Assembly: GCA_026014545.1 (NCBI GenBank)
Contig: JAOZIH010000001.1
Coordinates: 1-64,000 of the forward strand
DNA length: 64,000 nt
Reading direction: 5' to 3'
Origin: Candidatus Bathyarchaeota archaeon
Lineage (GTDB): Archaea > Thermoproteota > Bathyarchaeia > Bathyarchaeales > Bathycorpusculaceae
The notes under the pieces are model-generated. The model saw only the letters and a list, made by a program, of their open reading frames with translations, was not told the DNA's origin and did not search any database. Position numbers and translations under genes: made by a program. Positions 17,768-25,742 of the stretch are shown here, one piece after another. How positions within the stretch are numbered: position 1 is the stretch's first letter; each line of letters begins with the position of its first letter.

Positions 17768-18457
17768 ATGGAACCAAAAGAATTAGCTGTTTACTTGCGC
17801 GATTTATGTAAAGCTTATCAAATTGGCGATGTGGAAGTTGAAGTTCTAAGAGGCGTAAACCTATCTGTCACAAGAGGGCAATTTGTTGCCATTTGCGGCC
17901 CGTCGGGTTCGGGGAAAACCACGTTGCTCAACATTATCAGCGGCATAGACAAAGCAACAAGTGGGCAAGTAATAGTTTTAGGGCAGGACTTAGCTGTGCA
18001 AGATGAGGATTTTCTGGCGGAGTTCCGATGTAATAATGTGGGTTTCGTTTTTCAATCCTACAATCTCGTCTCAACTTTAACGGTAGCAGAGAATATAGCT
18101 TTTCCAATGGAGTGGCGCCGAAAGTCTGAAGTAGAAATAGAAAAACGCGTAGCTGAACTGTTGGATACCGTGGGGCTAAAGCATAGAGCGAATCATTTTC
18201 CCGCCCAACTAAGCGGTGGCGAGCAGCAACGTGTGGCGCTTGCTCGCGCTTTAGCTAACGATCCGCCATTGATTCTTGCTGATGAGCCTACTGGAAATTT
18301 GGATGCCAAGAACTCGCAGAAGATAACGCAGATGCTGCAGATGCTGAAGGCGCAAGGAAAAACAGTTATCGTAGCAACGCATGATCCTGAACTTGTGCGG
18401 TTATCCGACAAAGTTCTGCGCTTGGAAGAAGGCAGATTGGCGAGTTGTGATGAGTAA
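17768..18457 (+). CDS. ABC transporter ATP-binding protein, MacB/LolD type
   Basis: ATPase subunit of a FtsX/MacB-type exporter. Walker A GPSGSGKT is at 44-51, the Q-loop is in [11 protein letters not shown], the signature is [15 protein letters not shown], and Walker B is [12 protein letters not shown], a sequence characteristic of the LolD/MacB/FtsE group. From the ATG at 17768 it is 229 residues long, normal for the family; the frame extends back to 17687 but that part is not conserved-looking. The stop overlaps the start of the permease gene. Confidence 0.93.
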   Translation: MEPKELAVYLRDLCKAYQIGDVEVEVLRGVNLSVTRGQFVAICGPSGSGKTTLLNIISGIDKATSGQVIVLGQDLAVQDEDFLAEFRCNNVGFVFQSYNLVSTLTVAENIAFPMEWRRKSEVEIEKRVAELLDTVGLKHRANHFPAQLSGGEQQRVALARALANDPPLILADEPTGNLDAKNSQKITQMLQMLKAQGKTVIVATHDPELVRLSDKVLRLEEGRLASCDE

Positions 18458-20300
18458 GGCTGCTTTTCCAGTAAATGATCTTCTGCGTAGAAAGTGGCAA
18501 ACGGGCTTGACTGTGGCTACTTTAACGTTGAGCGTTACCTCTACTTTTTTCTTGTTGCTCTTCAGCAGGCGAATGGGCGTTGGGCTGGCATCCGCAGATG
18601 ATGTGCTTACTCACGGTTTGTCCACGGTTTTCTCGCAGTTCATAATATTCATTGGCATTCTGATTTTCGCGGTAGGCGCCGTGATAACTTCATTCATAGT
18701 GTTTTTAATGATGAAACAAAGAACACGCGATTTCGGCTTAATCAAGGCTGCTGGCTGTCCAAATGGGCTTGTTTTTGCATACTTCCTAACCGAGCTACTA
18801 ACAATAACCTTCGTAAGCTGCGCTTTAGGTGTTACATTCGCCTATGCATTGGACAGCGCTGTTGCCCACATTTTCCAGTTACAAGCATATCCAAAATTGC
18901 CTGACTTGTGGCTTGCCCTTTTAGTATTCGCCGCTTTTTTCGCTCTTGCTTTAATATTTGGCGTGAAACCCCTATTGGAAGCAGCGCGTTTATCACCAAT
19001 AAAGGCGTTGTCGCCAATTCAATACTTCGGTATAAGCGCTGACCGCAAACATAAGCCCTTATCGAAGTTTGTTTTAACTCTGCGAATTGCCTCAAGAAGC
19101 TTATTCAGGCGACAGGCGGCAAGCATCCGCGTTGTCCTACTACTTTCAATAGTTTTTATGCTGCTTACGGTGGCAGTAGCTGGAAGCATAATTGCCAACG
19201 ACACCACGAAGTTATGGATTAAAAGCGCCATCGGCGAAGACACCATCATAATAGCGCATAACAGCATGTGCACTCAGTACCGTCTGCTTCTGTCAAAGTT
19301 CTCTGGCGCCACAGAAAATGGCGATTTTGACTACCTAAACGTGCAGTTCGCCATACCTGATGCTTTAATTCAGCGGTTAAAGGCCACATCGGCCGTGGCG
19401 GCTGTTGATGCACGTCTAATCTGTAAGGCACATGTGTATGAGGTAAGGAATTTCACAATTGATCCAGAAACTTTGGCAACTATTCCAGTTGGCGATAACC
19501 GCGAAGGCGACTCGTTAATAGTGGGTGTTGACCCGGAAAACGTGATAACCGCTTGGACAATCAATGGAAGATTTTTAGCTACCGCCGACGCTGGCGCAGC
19601 TGTAATCGGAGATTCTCTAGCGCAAACAATGTTTTCGCAGCCTCTGGTTCAAAGTGCTCGCTTATACAACAAGACTTTTAGCGTGGTAGGCGTCTGTGTT
19701 GACCCAATTAATAACGGCCGCGTCATTTACGTTCCCCTCAAGCAACTACAAAACATCACAAGCATGCCTAACGTCAACCTTCTGCTTGTTAAAATTGCGC
19801 CCTCCGCTGACCACGAAGTCGCTTTAGCGCAGATAAAAAGGGAAATTCTCAGCTTAACTCCCGATTTCGCCATAATGGAATTGAATAATGTGCTTCAAGA
19901 GTCGATTAATTTTCTGGGTTCCGCATGGCTAACTGTCATGCTTCTGCCCTTGTTCACGCTAGCGTCTGCGGCATTATGCTTGGTTGGCTATATAATGCTG
20001 GCTGTGGATGAACAGCGGCAAGAATTCGCGATTTTACGCGCCATAGGCGTGAAACCGAATACGATTATTGCCATTCTCGCGGTTCAAAGCATTGTCGTTT
20101 TGCTTTCAAGTTTTGCAGTTGGACTCTCTTTGGGCATAATAACAACAGTGCTGATTCTAGTGCCCAACCCCGTGGTAACCAGCCTAACCATATTGGAAGT
20201 TGCCTTATGGCTATTGGTGGCGTTAACAGTCATGCTTCTTCTGAGTCTTTATCCAGCCATTCGGTTTGCGAAAACGCCTCTTTTAAAAATCTTAACCTAA
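18450..20300 (+). CDS. ABC transporter permease, FtsX/MacB family
   Basis: Membrane partner of the preceding ATPase. The ATG at 18450 overlaps the ATPase stop by 8 bases, indicating coupled translation. Of about 616 residues, one TM helix lies near the N-terminus and three form a first FtsX-like bundle (about 60-180). A large extracellular domain (about 250-480) and a second three-helix bundle (about 500-610) containing the FtsX-typical [15 protein letters not shown] follow. Such mechanotransmission-type exporters move lipoproteins, peptides or drugs; the substrate here is unknown. Its 3' end overlaps the convergent nuclease gene by 9 bases. Confidence 0.9.
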   Translation: MSKAAFPVNDLLRRKWQTGLTVATLTLSVTSTFFLLLFSRRMGVGLASADDVLTHGLSTVFSQFIIFIGILIFAVGAVITSFIVFLMMKQRTRDFGLIKAAGCPNGLVFAYFLTELLTITFVSCALGVTFAYALDSAVAHIFQLQAYPKLPDLWLALLVFAAFFALALIFGVKPLLEAARLSPIKALSPIQYFGISADRKHKPLSKFVLTLRIASRSLFRRQAASIRVVLLLSIVFMLLTVAVAGSIIANDTTKLWIKSAIGEDTIIIAHNSMCTQYRLLLSKFSGATENGDFDYLNVQFAIPDALIQRLKATSAVAAVDARLICKAHVYEVRNFTIDPETLATIPVGDNREGDSLIVGVDPENVITAWTINGRFLATADAGAAVIGDSLAQTMFSQPLVQSARLYNKTFSVVGVCVDPINNGRVIYVPLKQLQNITSMPNVNLLLVKIAPSADHEVALAQIKREILSLTPDFAIMELNNVLQESINFLGSAWLTVMLLPLFTLASAALCLVGYIMLAVDEQRQEFAILRAIGVKPNTIIAILAVQSIVVLLSSFAVGLSLGIITTVLILVPNPVVTSLTILEVALWLLVALTVMLLLSLYPAIRFAKTPLLKILT

Positions 20301-21011
20301 ATGTGTAAATTCCTTCAGAAAGTACTTTAGCGACCCCGTGTAGGCCGGTAACTGGCTTAAAAAATCTTGCAGCTGAAGCACGGGGACAATGGGCACGTTG
20401 TCATAAAACTTGAAGCGGGCTTGCGTCAGCGACAAAACAACGGGCACAAACTTTGCCTTATCCCATTTCGTACATCTAAGCTCTAAGTTGATGTTTGGCG
20501 ATGAGTCAGCTAGCGCTCTTGCTCGTTGCACTTGCGCCTCGATAATGCGCTTTAAAGCGGAAGGCGCCACGCGGCTCCAGTGCTTGCAGTCTATGCATAC
20601 AACGAGTGGCTTCTTGCATCCAACCACGTCTATTTCCCATCTTCTGCCTTCATGTTTGAAATGCAGATTTTCAATAACACTATAGCCGTTTCTTTCCAAA
20701 GCAGCCGCTGCCATATCTTCAAATTCTTGCCAACGTAAAAACGCGCTGACACGCTCCACATCTGCGCCTATGGATATAGCCCTGACGGCCAGCCTAAAAC
20801 GCTTATCCCGTGGTATCTTGATAGCGCCGCTCTGCAAATTAAGTAATTTTTCATTTTGAAATTTTTCCAGCAAATCCCTTATAACATCCATGGGAAGCCT
20901 GATGACCTTATTGACATCTTCAATTAAAACATCGCCACTCTGCGTCAACCTCAGCAAAGAAATTAACACTTCTCTCTCAACAGACATAGTTAAACCCGCA
21001 GAAAAATGCAT
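20292..21011 (-). CDS. Mrr-like PD-(D/E)XK nuclease with N-terminal winged helix
   Basis: The N-terminal part (about 10-70) has the pattern of a winged helix. The rest is an Mrr/restriction-endonuclease-like fold with a Glu in EFEDMAAAALERNGY (~96-98), D128 in RRWEIDVVG and D141-C-K143 in CIDCKHW, in place of the more usual ExK. Related archaeal proteins are annotated as restriction endonuclease-like, but no methyltransferase is adjacent. The start may be ATG 21011 or ATG 20987 (MSVEREV). TTTAAA near 21049-21054 is a possible TATA box, with motif copy C upstream. Function in repair or defence is inference. Confidence 0.8.
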   Translation of the reverse strand: MHFSAGLTMSVEREVLISLLRLTQSGDVLIEDVNKVIRLPMDVIRDLLEKFQNEKLLNLQSGAIKIPRDKRFRLAVRAISIGADVERVSAFLRWQEFEDMAAAALERNGYSVIENLHFKHEGRRWEIDVVGCKKPLVVCIDCKHWSRVAPSALKRIIEAQVQRARALADSSPNINLELRCTKWDKAKFVPVVLSLTQARFKFYDNVPIVPVLQLQDFLSQLPAYTGSLKYFLKEFTHLG

Positions 21012-21078
21012 AAATCTGTTAACAACACATCATTCTCGCAGAACACTTTAAACATGCTCGCAGGAGCCTCTGCAAACT

Positions 21079-21103
21079 TGTATACGGAAGCATCAACAAA
21101 ACA
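21079..21103 (+). repeat. Dispersed motif, copy C (upstream of the nuclease gene)
   Basis: Reads TGTATAC-GG-AAGCATCAACAAAACA, identical to copy A except for one base in the two-base spacer. It lies about 25 bases upstream of the possible TATA box of the minus-strand nuclease gene. Confidence 0.75.
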
Positions 21104-21271
21104 CACTTTCTTGCATCTCCAGCAAACAGTTTGCGCTACCAAGCGATAACCCACACCAAGTTATCACTAATAACCTTTGACCCCTTTAAAGTCTCCTTAA
21201 CCGTTTTTACAGGTCCTATGCTGAATGCAGGGATCTCTTATAGGCTACTTCGCATATCGTAACGCCGATAA

Positions 21272-21366
21272 TCGAATGGTTCCATAATTTTTAGATAATT
21301 TCGTTGCATTTTCCCTTAATTCAAACAGTTATTTTTAGCTTTTTAATGTAAAATGTGACCATTCGA
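21272..21366. repeat. Inverted repeat pair in the nuclease-mobA spacer
   Basis: TCGAATGGT (21272-21280) and ACCATTCGA (21358-21366) are perfect complements 77 bases apart; with flanking bases 12 of 13 positions match. The space between is AT-rich and carries a repeated GATAATTT. It could be a large stem or a pair of protein-binding sites. Confidence 0.4.
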
Positions 21367-21662
21367 TAATTTTTCGTAACCCAAAAAGCAAGCAAAATCA
21401 AAATTTTTCCAACCTCAAGATACTACAAGCGCCCAAAACAATCCCACTTATGAAATACAATGTAAGGCTCCATTCTAAACCTGTGATTTCAGTCTATCTC
21501 ATGCGCGTTTTTCACCTATTTTGCCTCTACAAAGTGCGAAAAACAGCGCCAAACACCAAAGATTGCCCCTTTGCCTAGCTCTCATTGTCCATGTATTTAT
21601 AAGGTTCGCTCTTTTTCGACAAATTCGCAGAGACTGCACCAGCCGGAGCGCTTGCTAAAGAA

Positions 21663-21686
21663 GTTTTGTTGATGCTTTCGTACACA
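21663..21686 (-). repeat. Dispersed motif, copy D
   Basis: The plus strand reads GTTTTGTTGATGCTT-TC-GTACACA, with TACAC replacing TATAC. It lies about 65 bases downstream of a plus-strand TATA box and 20 bases before the hairpin at 21705-21719, and 90 bases beyond the mobA stop. Confidence 0.7.
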
Positions 21687-21773
21687 AAGGACAATTTTTA
21701 ACGTAAGGGGACTCCCCTTTAGGATTGTATGAAGGAGGTGTAAGGAAAAAGAAGCAGGTCTTTCAAAAACCAC

Positions 21774-22421
21774 CTACAAAATGCGTTTTAAAGGTCTCAC
21801 TTGCTTTCTCAGCGCAACCATAGCAGCAGCCTTTTTTAAGTCTGCACGCGTGTTTATGTTAAAAAATGTGCGAAGCTCCGGATCCAACTGCTGAACGACC
21901 AGTGTGGAAACATAGCGTACACCACGAAGCTTCTCAATCATAGCGCGCATATTTAATTTGCCTTCTGCAACGGCAGCCTTTGCGGCTTCAAGCGCTAGCG
22001 TGGTGCAATAAACTGCGTGTAGTGGCTCTACATTTCCATTAGGCCATCTTGGAATAACAGCCGCCTTGCCAATGCACAGTTCAAAAAGTAGGGAAATAAC
22101 TTCGCTTGAGATAAAAGGCATATCAAAAGGCAAAATTAGCGAATATAGTCCATGAGCAACGCTCAAGCCCGTTAAAGTACCAATCAGCGGACTATTTGAC
22201 TCGCAAACATCCACAGCGAAACTTACATCCGAATCAACAAGGCGTGCATACTCGGCAACACGCTCCTGGGAGCTAGTAACCACGATTATCTCGTCGACAA
22301 TTGGGCGGACTTTGTCTACAACGTGTTTAATCAACGGTTTGCCATTAAGCTCTAAAACGCCCTTGTCTTGGCCGAATCTGCTGGAAGCACCGCCAGCTAG
22401 CACAATAGCCGTTCTGTCCAC
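21774..22421 (-). CDS. mobA: Molybdenum cofactor guanylyltransferase MobA-like
   Basis: This enzyme attaches GMP to molybdopterin (Mo or W form) to make the dinucleotide cofactor. It is a nucleotidyltransferase with N-terminal LAGGASSRFGQDKGVLEL, where the Arg and Lys bind the phosphates. The metal-binding Asp is in ILPFDMPFIS, and EPLHAVY is typical of MobA. It is 215 residues long with a GTG start at 22421, which lies about 25 bases after a TATA box, so translation is probably leaderless. A dispersed motif copy lies further upstream. No other Mo-cofactor gene is in the window. Confidence 0.9.
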   Translation of the reverse strand: MDRTAIVLAGGASSRFGQDKGVLELNGKPLIKHVVDKVRPIVDEIIVVTSSQERVAEYARLVDSDVSFAVDVCESNSPLIGTLTGLSVAHGLYSLILPFDMPFISSEVISLLFELCIGKAAVIPRWPNGNVEPLHAVYCTTLALEAAKAAVAEGKLNMRAMIEKLRGVRYVSTLVVQQLDPELRTFFNINTRADLKKAAAMVALRKQVRPLKRIL

Positions 22422-22440
22422 TGCTTTTTCTCCGCTTACG

Positions 22441-22452
22441 CATTTTTATACA
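22441..22452 (-). promoter_or_regulatory. TATA box of mobA
   Basis: TGTATAAAAATG on the minus strand, centred about 25 bases before the GTG start at 22421. Motif copy E lies about 35 bases further upstream. Confidence 0.5.
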
Positions 22453-22484
22453 GTGCTCAAGCGTTCTATAAGTGTTTGCGTTAA

Positions 22485-22508
22485 GTTTTGTTGATGCTTT
22501 TGTATACA
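22485..22508 (-). repeat. Dispersed motif, copy E (upstream of mobA promoter)
   Basis: On the minus strand it reads TGTATAC-AA-AAGCATCAACAAAAC. It lies upstream of the mobA TATA box, between mobA and the ParA-like gene. Confidence 0.75.
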
Positions 22509-22534
22509 GCTTTAAAAAGAAGAGGCAAAAATGG

Positions 22535-23314
22535 CTACTTAATATTGTCGCTCTCTATTTTTTTGGCCAGGTCTTCTAAGATTTTGCTGAATGGGTGATC
22601 TGGCTTATCCTGTGCAAATATCAAGTTTCCTTCAGCGCGCAGAATCTCGCAGAAGCAGGGCACGACAGCTAATAGTGGAAAGTGATACACCACTTTGACT
22701 TTGTCACGCATTTCATCCATCTTCGCCTTTGACGAGGCATCAAGCACTTTGTTAATCACTAAGCCTGTCTTCTTTTCGAATAACTCGTAGATTTCATGTA
22801 GCATGCGCCGTGTTCCATTTACGTCGGAGCGGTCTCCAGTGGTTGCCACAAGCACTAGATCTGCTGCTACTATTGCATTTATTGATGAATACTGTAGACC
22901 TGGACTGGTGTCAAAAACCAGATAGTCGAATCCTTGCTCTTTCATCAGCGTGTTCCTCAGCGATAGGAGTCTTCCTAAGGCGCGCATTTCCCACTTTCTA
23001 TCCTTCGCGCAAATATCACGGATCGCTTCAGTTGTGGGGTTTGCAAGGCAAACGAAAAATTTGTCTTTCATTTGAAGCTTGCTGCTTAGATCAATAAGGA
23101 CTTTGTTTATGTCGCATGAACCGTTTAGGTAATCGTTCAGCCAGTATTCTGTGCTTTCCACTTTGAGTATAGCGAAGAGGCTGGGCGCTCGAAAATCCAA
23201 GTCGAAGAGACAAACTTTGTTTCCATGTTTGGCTAAAGTGGCAGCTAAATTAACAGATAGAAGAGTCTTTCCTGTGCCGCCTTTATACGAGTGTATGGCT
23301 ATGATTTTACTCAT
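22535..23314 (-). CDS. ParA/MinD-family ATPase
   Basis: Deviant Walker A ATPase: KGGTGKT at residues 11-17 counted from the ATG at 23314, a second Lys-like region, and DYLVFDTSPGLQ as the Walker A' motif. Such proteins position DNA, chemotaxis arrays or complexes, or regulate their partners. GTG 23326 overlaps the previous stop, but GGTGA placed 7 bases before ATG 23314 makes that ATG the likelier start. It is co-transcribed with the winged-helix gene at 23323-23700. No ParB-like gene is nearby, so a plasmid-type partition system is unlikely; the winged-helix protein may be its partner. Confidence 0.88.
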   Translation of the reverse strand: MSKIIAIHSYKGGTGKTLLSVNLAATLAKHGNKVCLFDLDFRAPSLFAILKVESTEYWLNDYLNGSCDINKVLIDLSSKLQMKDKFFVCLANPTTEAIRDICAKDRKWEMRALGRLLSLRNTLMKEQGFDYLVFDTSPGLQYSSINAIVAADLVLVATTGDRSDVNGTRRMLHEIYELFEKKTGLVINKVLDASSKAKMDEMRDKVKVVYHFPLLAVVPCFCEILRAEGNLIFAQDKPDHPFSKILEDLAKKIESDNIK

Positions 23315-23322
23315 CTGTTCTT

Positions 23323-23700
23323 TCACCTTGATTCGTGAACTTCTTTGTCAATATAGAAGTAGGCTTTTCTGCCCTTGCGCTCTTTTTTGAGATAACCCAT
23401 AATTACTAGCTGATTAAGATATGCGCTTTCTACTGCGCGGGCTCTGTTTGTTTGCTGAGCAACTTCGTCTGCGGTAGCCCTTCCGAACCTGCAGATTGTC
23501 ATAGCGGTTTTTCGAAGGTGATCCGGCATTGAGAGTAGAGTCATTACATCTAGTGAGGCATCGGGAACAGTTGGAGTTTCTTTTTTACCGTGCTTTTGTA
23601 GTTCTATCATTACTTCCATTTTTTCATTAAGTTTCTCAAGGTTTTCTTTTATTTTTTCAAGGATTTGCAGAGGTTTTTTGCTCAGCATTTCTTCTTTCAT
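23323..23700 (-). CDS. Winged-helix DNA-binding protein with N-terminal coiled coil
   Basis: A 125-residue protein. Residues ~10-40 form a likely coiled coil (LEKIKENLEKLNEKMEVMIEL). Residues ~55-120 form a MarR-like winged helix (TICRFGRATADEVAQQTNRARAVESAYLNQL, then a wing in KKERKGRKAYFYI). It overlaps the ParA-like gene and lies upstream of it in one transcript. A TATA-like TTTAATAAATA lies near 23750-23760. It may be the DNA-binding partner of the ATPase or an autoregulator of the operon. Confidence 0.78.
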   Translation of the reverse strand: MKEEMLSKKPLQILEKIKENLEKLNEKMEVMIELQKHGKKETPTVPDASLDVMTLLSMPDHLRKTAMTICRFGRATADEVAQQTNRARAVESAYLNQLVIMGYLKKERKGRKAYFYIDKEVHESR

Positions 23701-23893
23701 TATAGTGTTATCTCCGAGTGTTGTTCATGTCTACAGTAGAGAACCACGTATTTATTAAATCTTACGAAACAACAGTAATTATTCATAAAAGTAACGCCCA
23801 CTACTTACAAACTGTCCAACAACATAACAGAAATACAAAAAAGACAAAAAACTATTCAACGTACAATAGTGAGCTAAAAACAAAAACTGGCAA

Positions 23894-24187
23894 CTAGTAA
23901 GGAGTCGGCATCTGGTTTCTCGCTTCTTCAACGATAGGCAAGACTTGCTTCAGCTCTCTGAAGTACTTAAGCACCGTTATGCCTCGCTGAGTGATCGCAT
24001 AAACCACACGTCGTTTCCCAATAGTCCTTTCTTCCACCAGTCCTTGCTTCATCAGGAAATCCAGATACTCCTTCAGTACACTGCAATTAACGTTAGCCTT
24101 ATACATTACATGCGTTAACTTAAGCGGGCCTCGCTGAGCTAATACCTTTAGGATGTCAATATACATCTCAAGTTTGGAACGTCTCAT
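23894..24187 (-). CDS. Winged-helix transcription regulator, ArnR1-like (HTH_45)
   Basis: A 97-residue regulator of the archaeal HTH_45 type. It begins RRSKLEMYIDILKVL, continues with GPLKLTHVMYKANVNCSVLKEYLDFLMKQGLVE as the helix-turn-helix and ends the wing with KRRVVYAITQRGITVLKYF. The same architecture is seen at 52809-53162. GAGG lies 7 bases before the ATG and a clear TATA box (24221-24230) lies about 35 bases upstream. Target unknown. Confidence 0.85.
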   Translation of the reverse strand: MRRSKLEMYIDILKVLAQRGPLKLTHVMYKANVNCSVLKEYLDFLMKQGLVEERTIGKRRVVYAITQRGITVLKYFRELKQVLPIVEEARNQMPTPY

Positions 24188-24220
24188 ACATAGGCCTCTT
24201 TTTTGCCATATTCATCGTTT

Positions 24221-24230
24221 TTTATATAAA
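24221..24230 (-). promoter_or_regulatory. TATA box of the ArnR1-like regulator
   Basis: TTTATATAAA, a perfect palindrome, centred about 38 bases before the ATG at 24187. Confidence 0.55.
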
Positions 24231-24241
24231 GCTTTTATGTA

Positions 24242-24457
24242 TCAGTGGTAAGTATTTTTCTTCATCGCGCCGCCTTGCTGCCGCATGTTTGAGTATGCAC
24301 AATTTAACACGTTTAATCTATTTTCGAAGGCAGTGACCATGTCATCTATCAATATTTGTTGCAATTCTGTCGAGAGATTCCTGATTTTTTCGTCGAAAAC
24401 AGCGGCCATTTTTGTCTCTAGTTCTTTTCTATCTTTAAGTGTAATATGTTGCTTCAC
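24242..24457 (-). CDS. Small helical protein of unknown function
   Basis: A 71-residue charged, probably all-helical protein (KDRKELETKMAAVFDEKIRNL...). No family is recognised. It has a strong ribosome-binding site (GGAGGAAG 3-5 bases before the ATG), which supports it as real. It lies upstream of the winged-helix gene at 23894-24187 on the same strand with about 55 bases between, but that gene has its own TATA box. Confidence 0.6.
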   Translation of the reverse strand: MKQHITLKDRKELETKMAAVFDEKIRNLSTELQQILIDDMVTAFENRLNVLNCAYSNMRQQGGAMKKNTYH

Positions 24458-24558
24458 ATATCTTCCTCCAGTCTTAACGCAGAGAAATAACGGTGAAACT
24501 ATTTAACTAACTTACGACGCAAAAATACAGATTAAAAATTCACGTGCAGCATACTGCA

Positions 24559-25545
24559 TCATATTGGTGGCTTAGTTATACTCTTCTTTGTTAAACCTTC
24601 GCGCATCCAATTTTCAAACTCTTTTGAAGGCGGTGCATCAAGATAAAGTTGCTTCCGTTTGGATTCCAAAAAGTTGTTTTTTTCGCCAGCAAACTCGGCT
24701 GCCGTCATTATCTTATGTCCAGCACGAAGCGCCAGTTCGTAAACACGTGTTATTTTCTGCTGCCAATGCTTATCCCTTAAAGCGTGATGTTCCAAAATGG
24801 TTAAGGGCACTTTCTCAACAACAGCCGCCAAATTTTTAAGTCCCTGCTGCAATTGAGCTTCATCAACTTTGAAACCGCTTAGATAAAACGGTGGTCCACC
24901 TATCATAATCACTTGAGGGTTTGCCAACTGAATTAATTCTAACGTGCGTGCGGCTATGGGACCCTGGACATCAGGCGCGAACATGAACCGCTCGTCTTCG
25001 TATTCGATCAGCGCCATTATAACCCAGCCTAACATGGAATCTTCAGGTCCATGAGGCACCGCTTCTGAAAAACGCAGCAGTGTCCTTTTCCCGAAAGTAA
25101 ATGATTTGCCGTCTGCAGGCTCCAGTGACGCAGCGTATTTCCCACCTGTTTTCTGGAAAAGCCACGCGCGCTGCCTCTGGCTGGCGTTGATATTTTCTTT
25201 GGGATTTTTCATTAGCACTTTTTTGCCTTGGTAAATTTGCCGTGCAGTCTCGTTCGCTTCCGTCCAGTTAACCAACCAATCTTCGTAGGAAGGTGTATGA
25301 TGATCAAAATGGTAATGACTGATTGTTACCACCTCTGCCTTTTCGGAAGCTTCTGCAATGTGCTTCCGCAGAGTGCTTATAGCTTTAAACTCAAGCGGGT
25401 GCGGAGGCAAACCAAACCGATATGGACAAAGAGAGATACCTGCGTCTAATAATATTTCAACGTCAGGTGTTTCGACAAGCGTGCACATGGATCGGACACC
25501 GAAGCTTTCAGCTGCTAACGGTGTTATCTTAATCTTTTTCAGCAT
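24559..25545 (-). CDS. UPF0282 metallo-beta-lactamase-fold hydrolase
   Basis: A 328-residue MBL-fold protein of the archaeal UPF0282 family. The metal-binding motif SHYHFDHH gives H77, H79, D81 and H82. A further conserved His (VPHGPE), the metal-bridging Asp (FAPDVQGP) and a C-terminal His pair (ILEHHALRD) complete the site. The family lacks a known substrate; the fold hydrolyses phosphodiester, thioester or RNA bonds in relatives. ATG start at 25545. No operon partner is evident. Confidence 0.9.
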   Translation of the reverse strand: MLKKIKITPLAAESFGVRSMCTLVETPDVEILLDAGISLCPYRFGLPPHPLEFKAISTLRKHIAEASEKAEVVTISHYHFDHHTPSYEDWLVNWTEANETARQIYQGKKVLMKNPKENINASQRQRAWLFQKTGGKYAASLEPADGKSFTFGKRTLLRFSEAVPHGPEDSMLGWVIMALIEYEDERFMFAPDVQGPIAARTLELIQLANPQVIMIGGPPFYLSGFKVDEAQLQQGLKNLAAVVEKVPLTILEHHALRDKHWQQKITRVYELALRAGHKIMTAAEFAGEKNNFLESKRKQLYLDAPPSKEFENWMREGLTKKSITKPPI

Positions 25546-25658
25546 GCGGCAACCTCATTTTCATGTGGTTAGTCGAGGGCACTGGCAAGTAAAAACATTC
25601 CGTTAACGCGGAGAATTTTACCTTAAAGCTTTAATTGCAGATTAGGCAATTTTTGTTT

Positions 25659-25727
25659 GGTGGGCAATGACGACTCTGGCCCCGAAGACCTTGCGGATGA
25701 TTTGGATCTTGAGTGCGGGAGCCTACC
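25659..25727 (+). ncRNA. Candidate structured RNA (weak)
   Basis: A 69-base stretch is bounded by GGTGGGC and GCCTACC, which can pair over 7 bases with one G-U. Inside are two C-box-like sequences (ATGACGA and GATGATT), but no clear D boxes. CTTTAATT at 25629-25636 is a possible TATA box about 25 bases upstream. It has no T-loop, so it is not a tRNA. Chance pairing is possible. Confidence 0.2.
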
Positions 25728-25742
25728 AACGCCAAAGAGCAC

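Larger units (their letters stand above)
21012..21773. other. 762-base intergenic region between the nuclease gene and mobA
   Basis: No protein-coding frame is supported. The region holds two copies of the dispersed motif (21079-21103 and 21663-21686), a long-range inverted repeat (TCGAATGGT at 21272-21280 and ACCATTCGA at 21358-21366, extendable to 13 bases with one mismatch), a TATA box on the plus strand (TATTTATAAG, 21593-21602) and a hairpin AAGGGG-ACT-CCCCTT at 21705-21719. The last two bracket motif copy D and could define a short untranslated transcript of about 100 bases. Confidence 0.5.

Noticed and set aside
21721-21745. GGAGGTG sequence as a ribosome-binding site or 16S-like end
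   Set aside because: No start codon follows at a workable distance; the ATG just before it opens a four-codon frame only.
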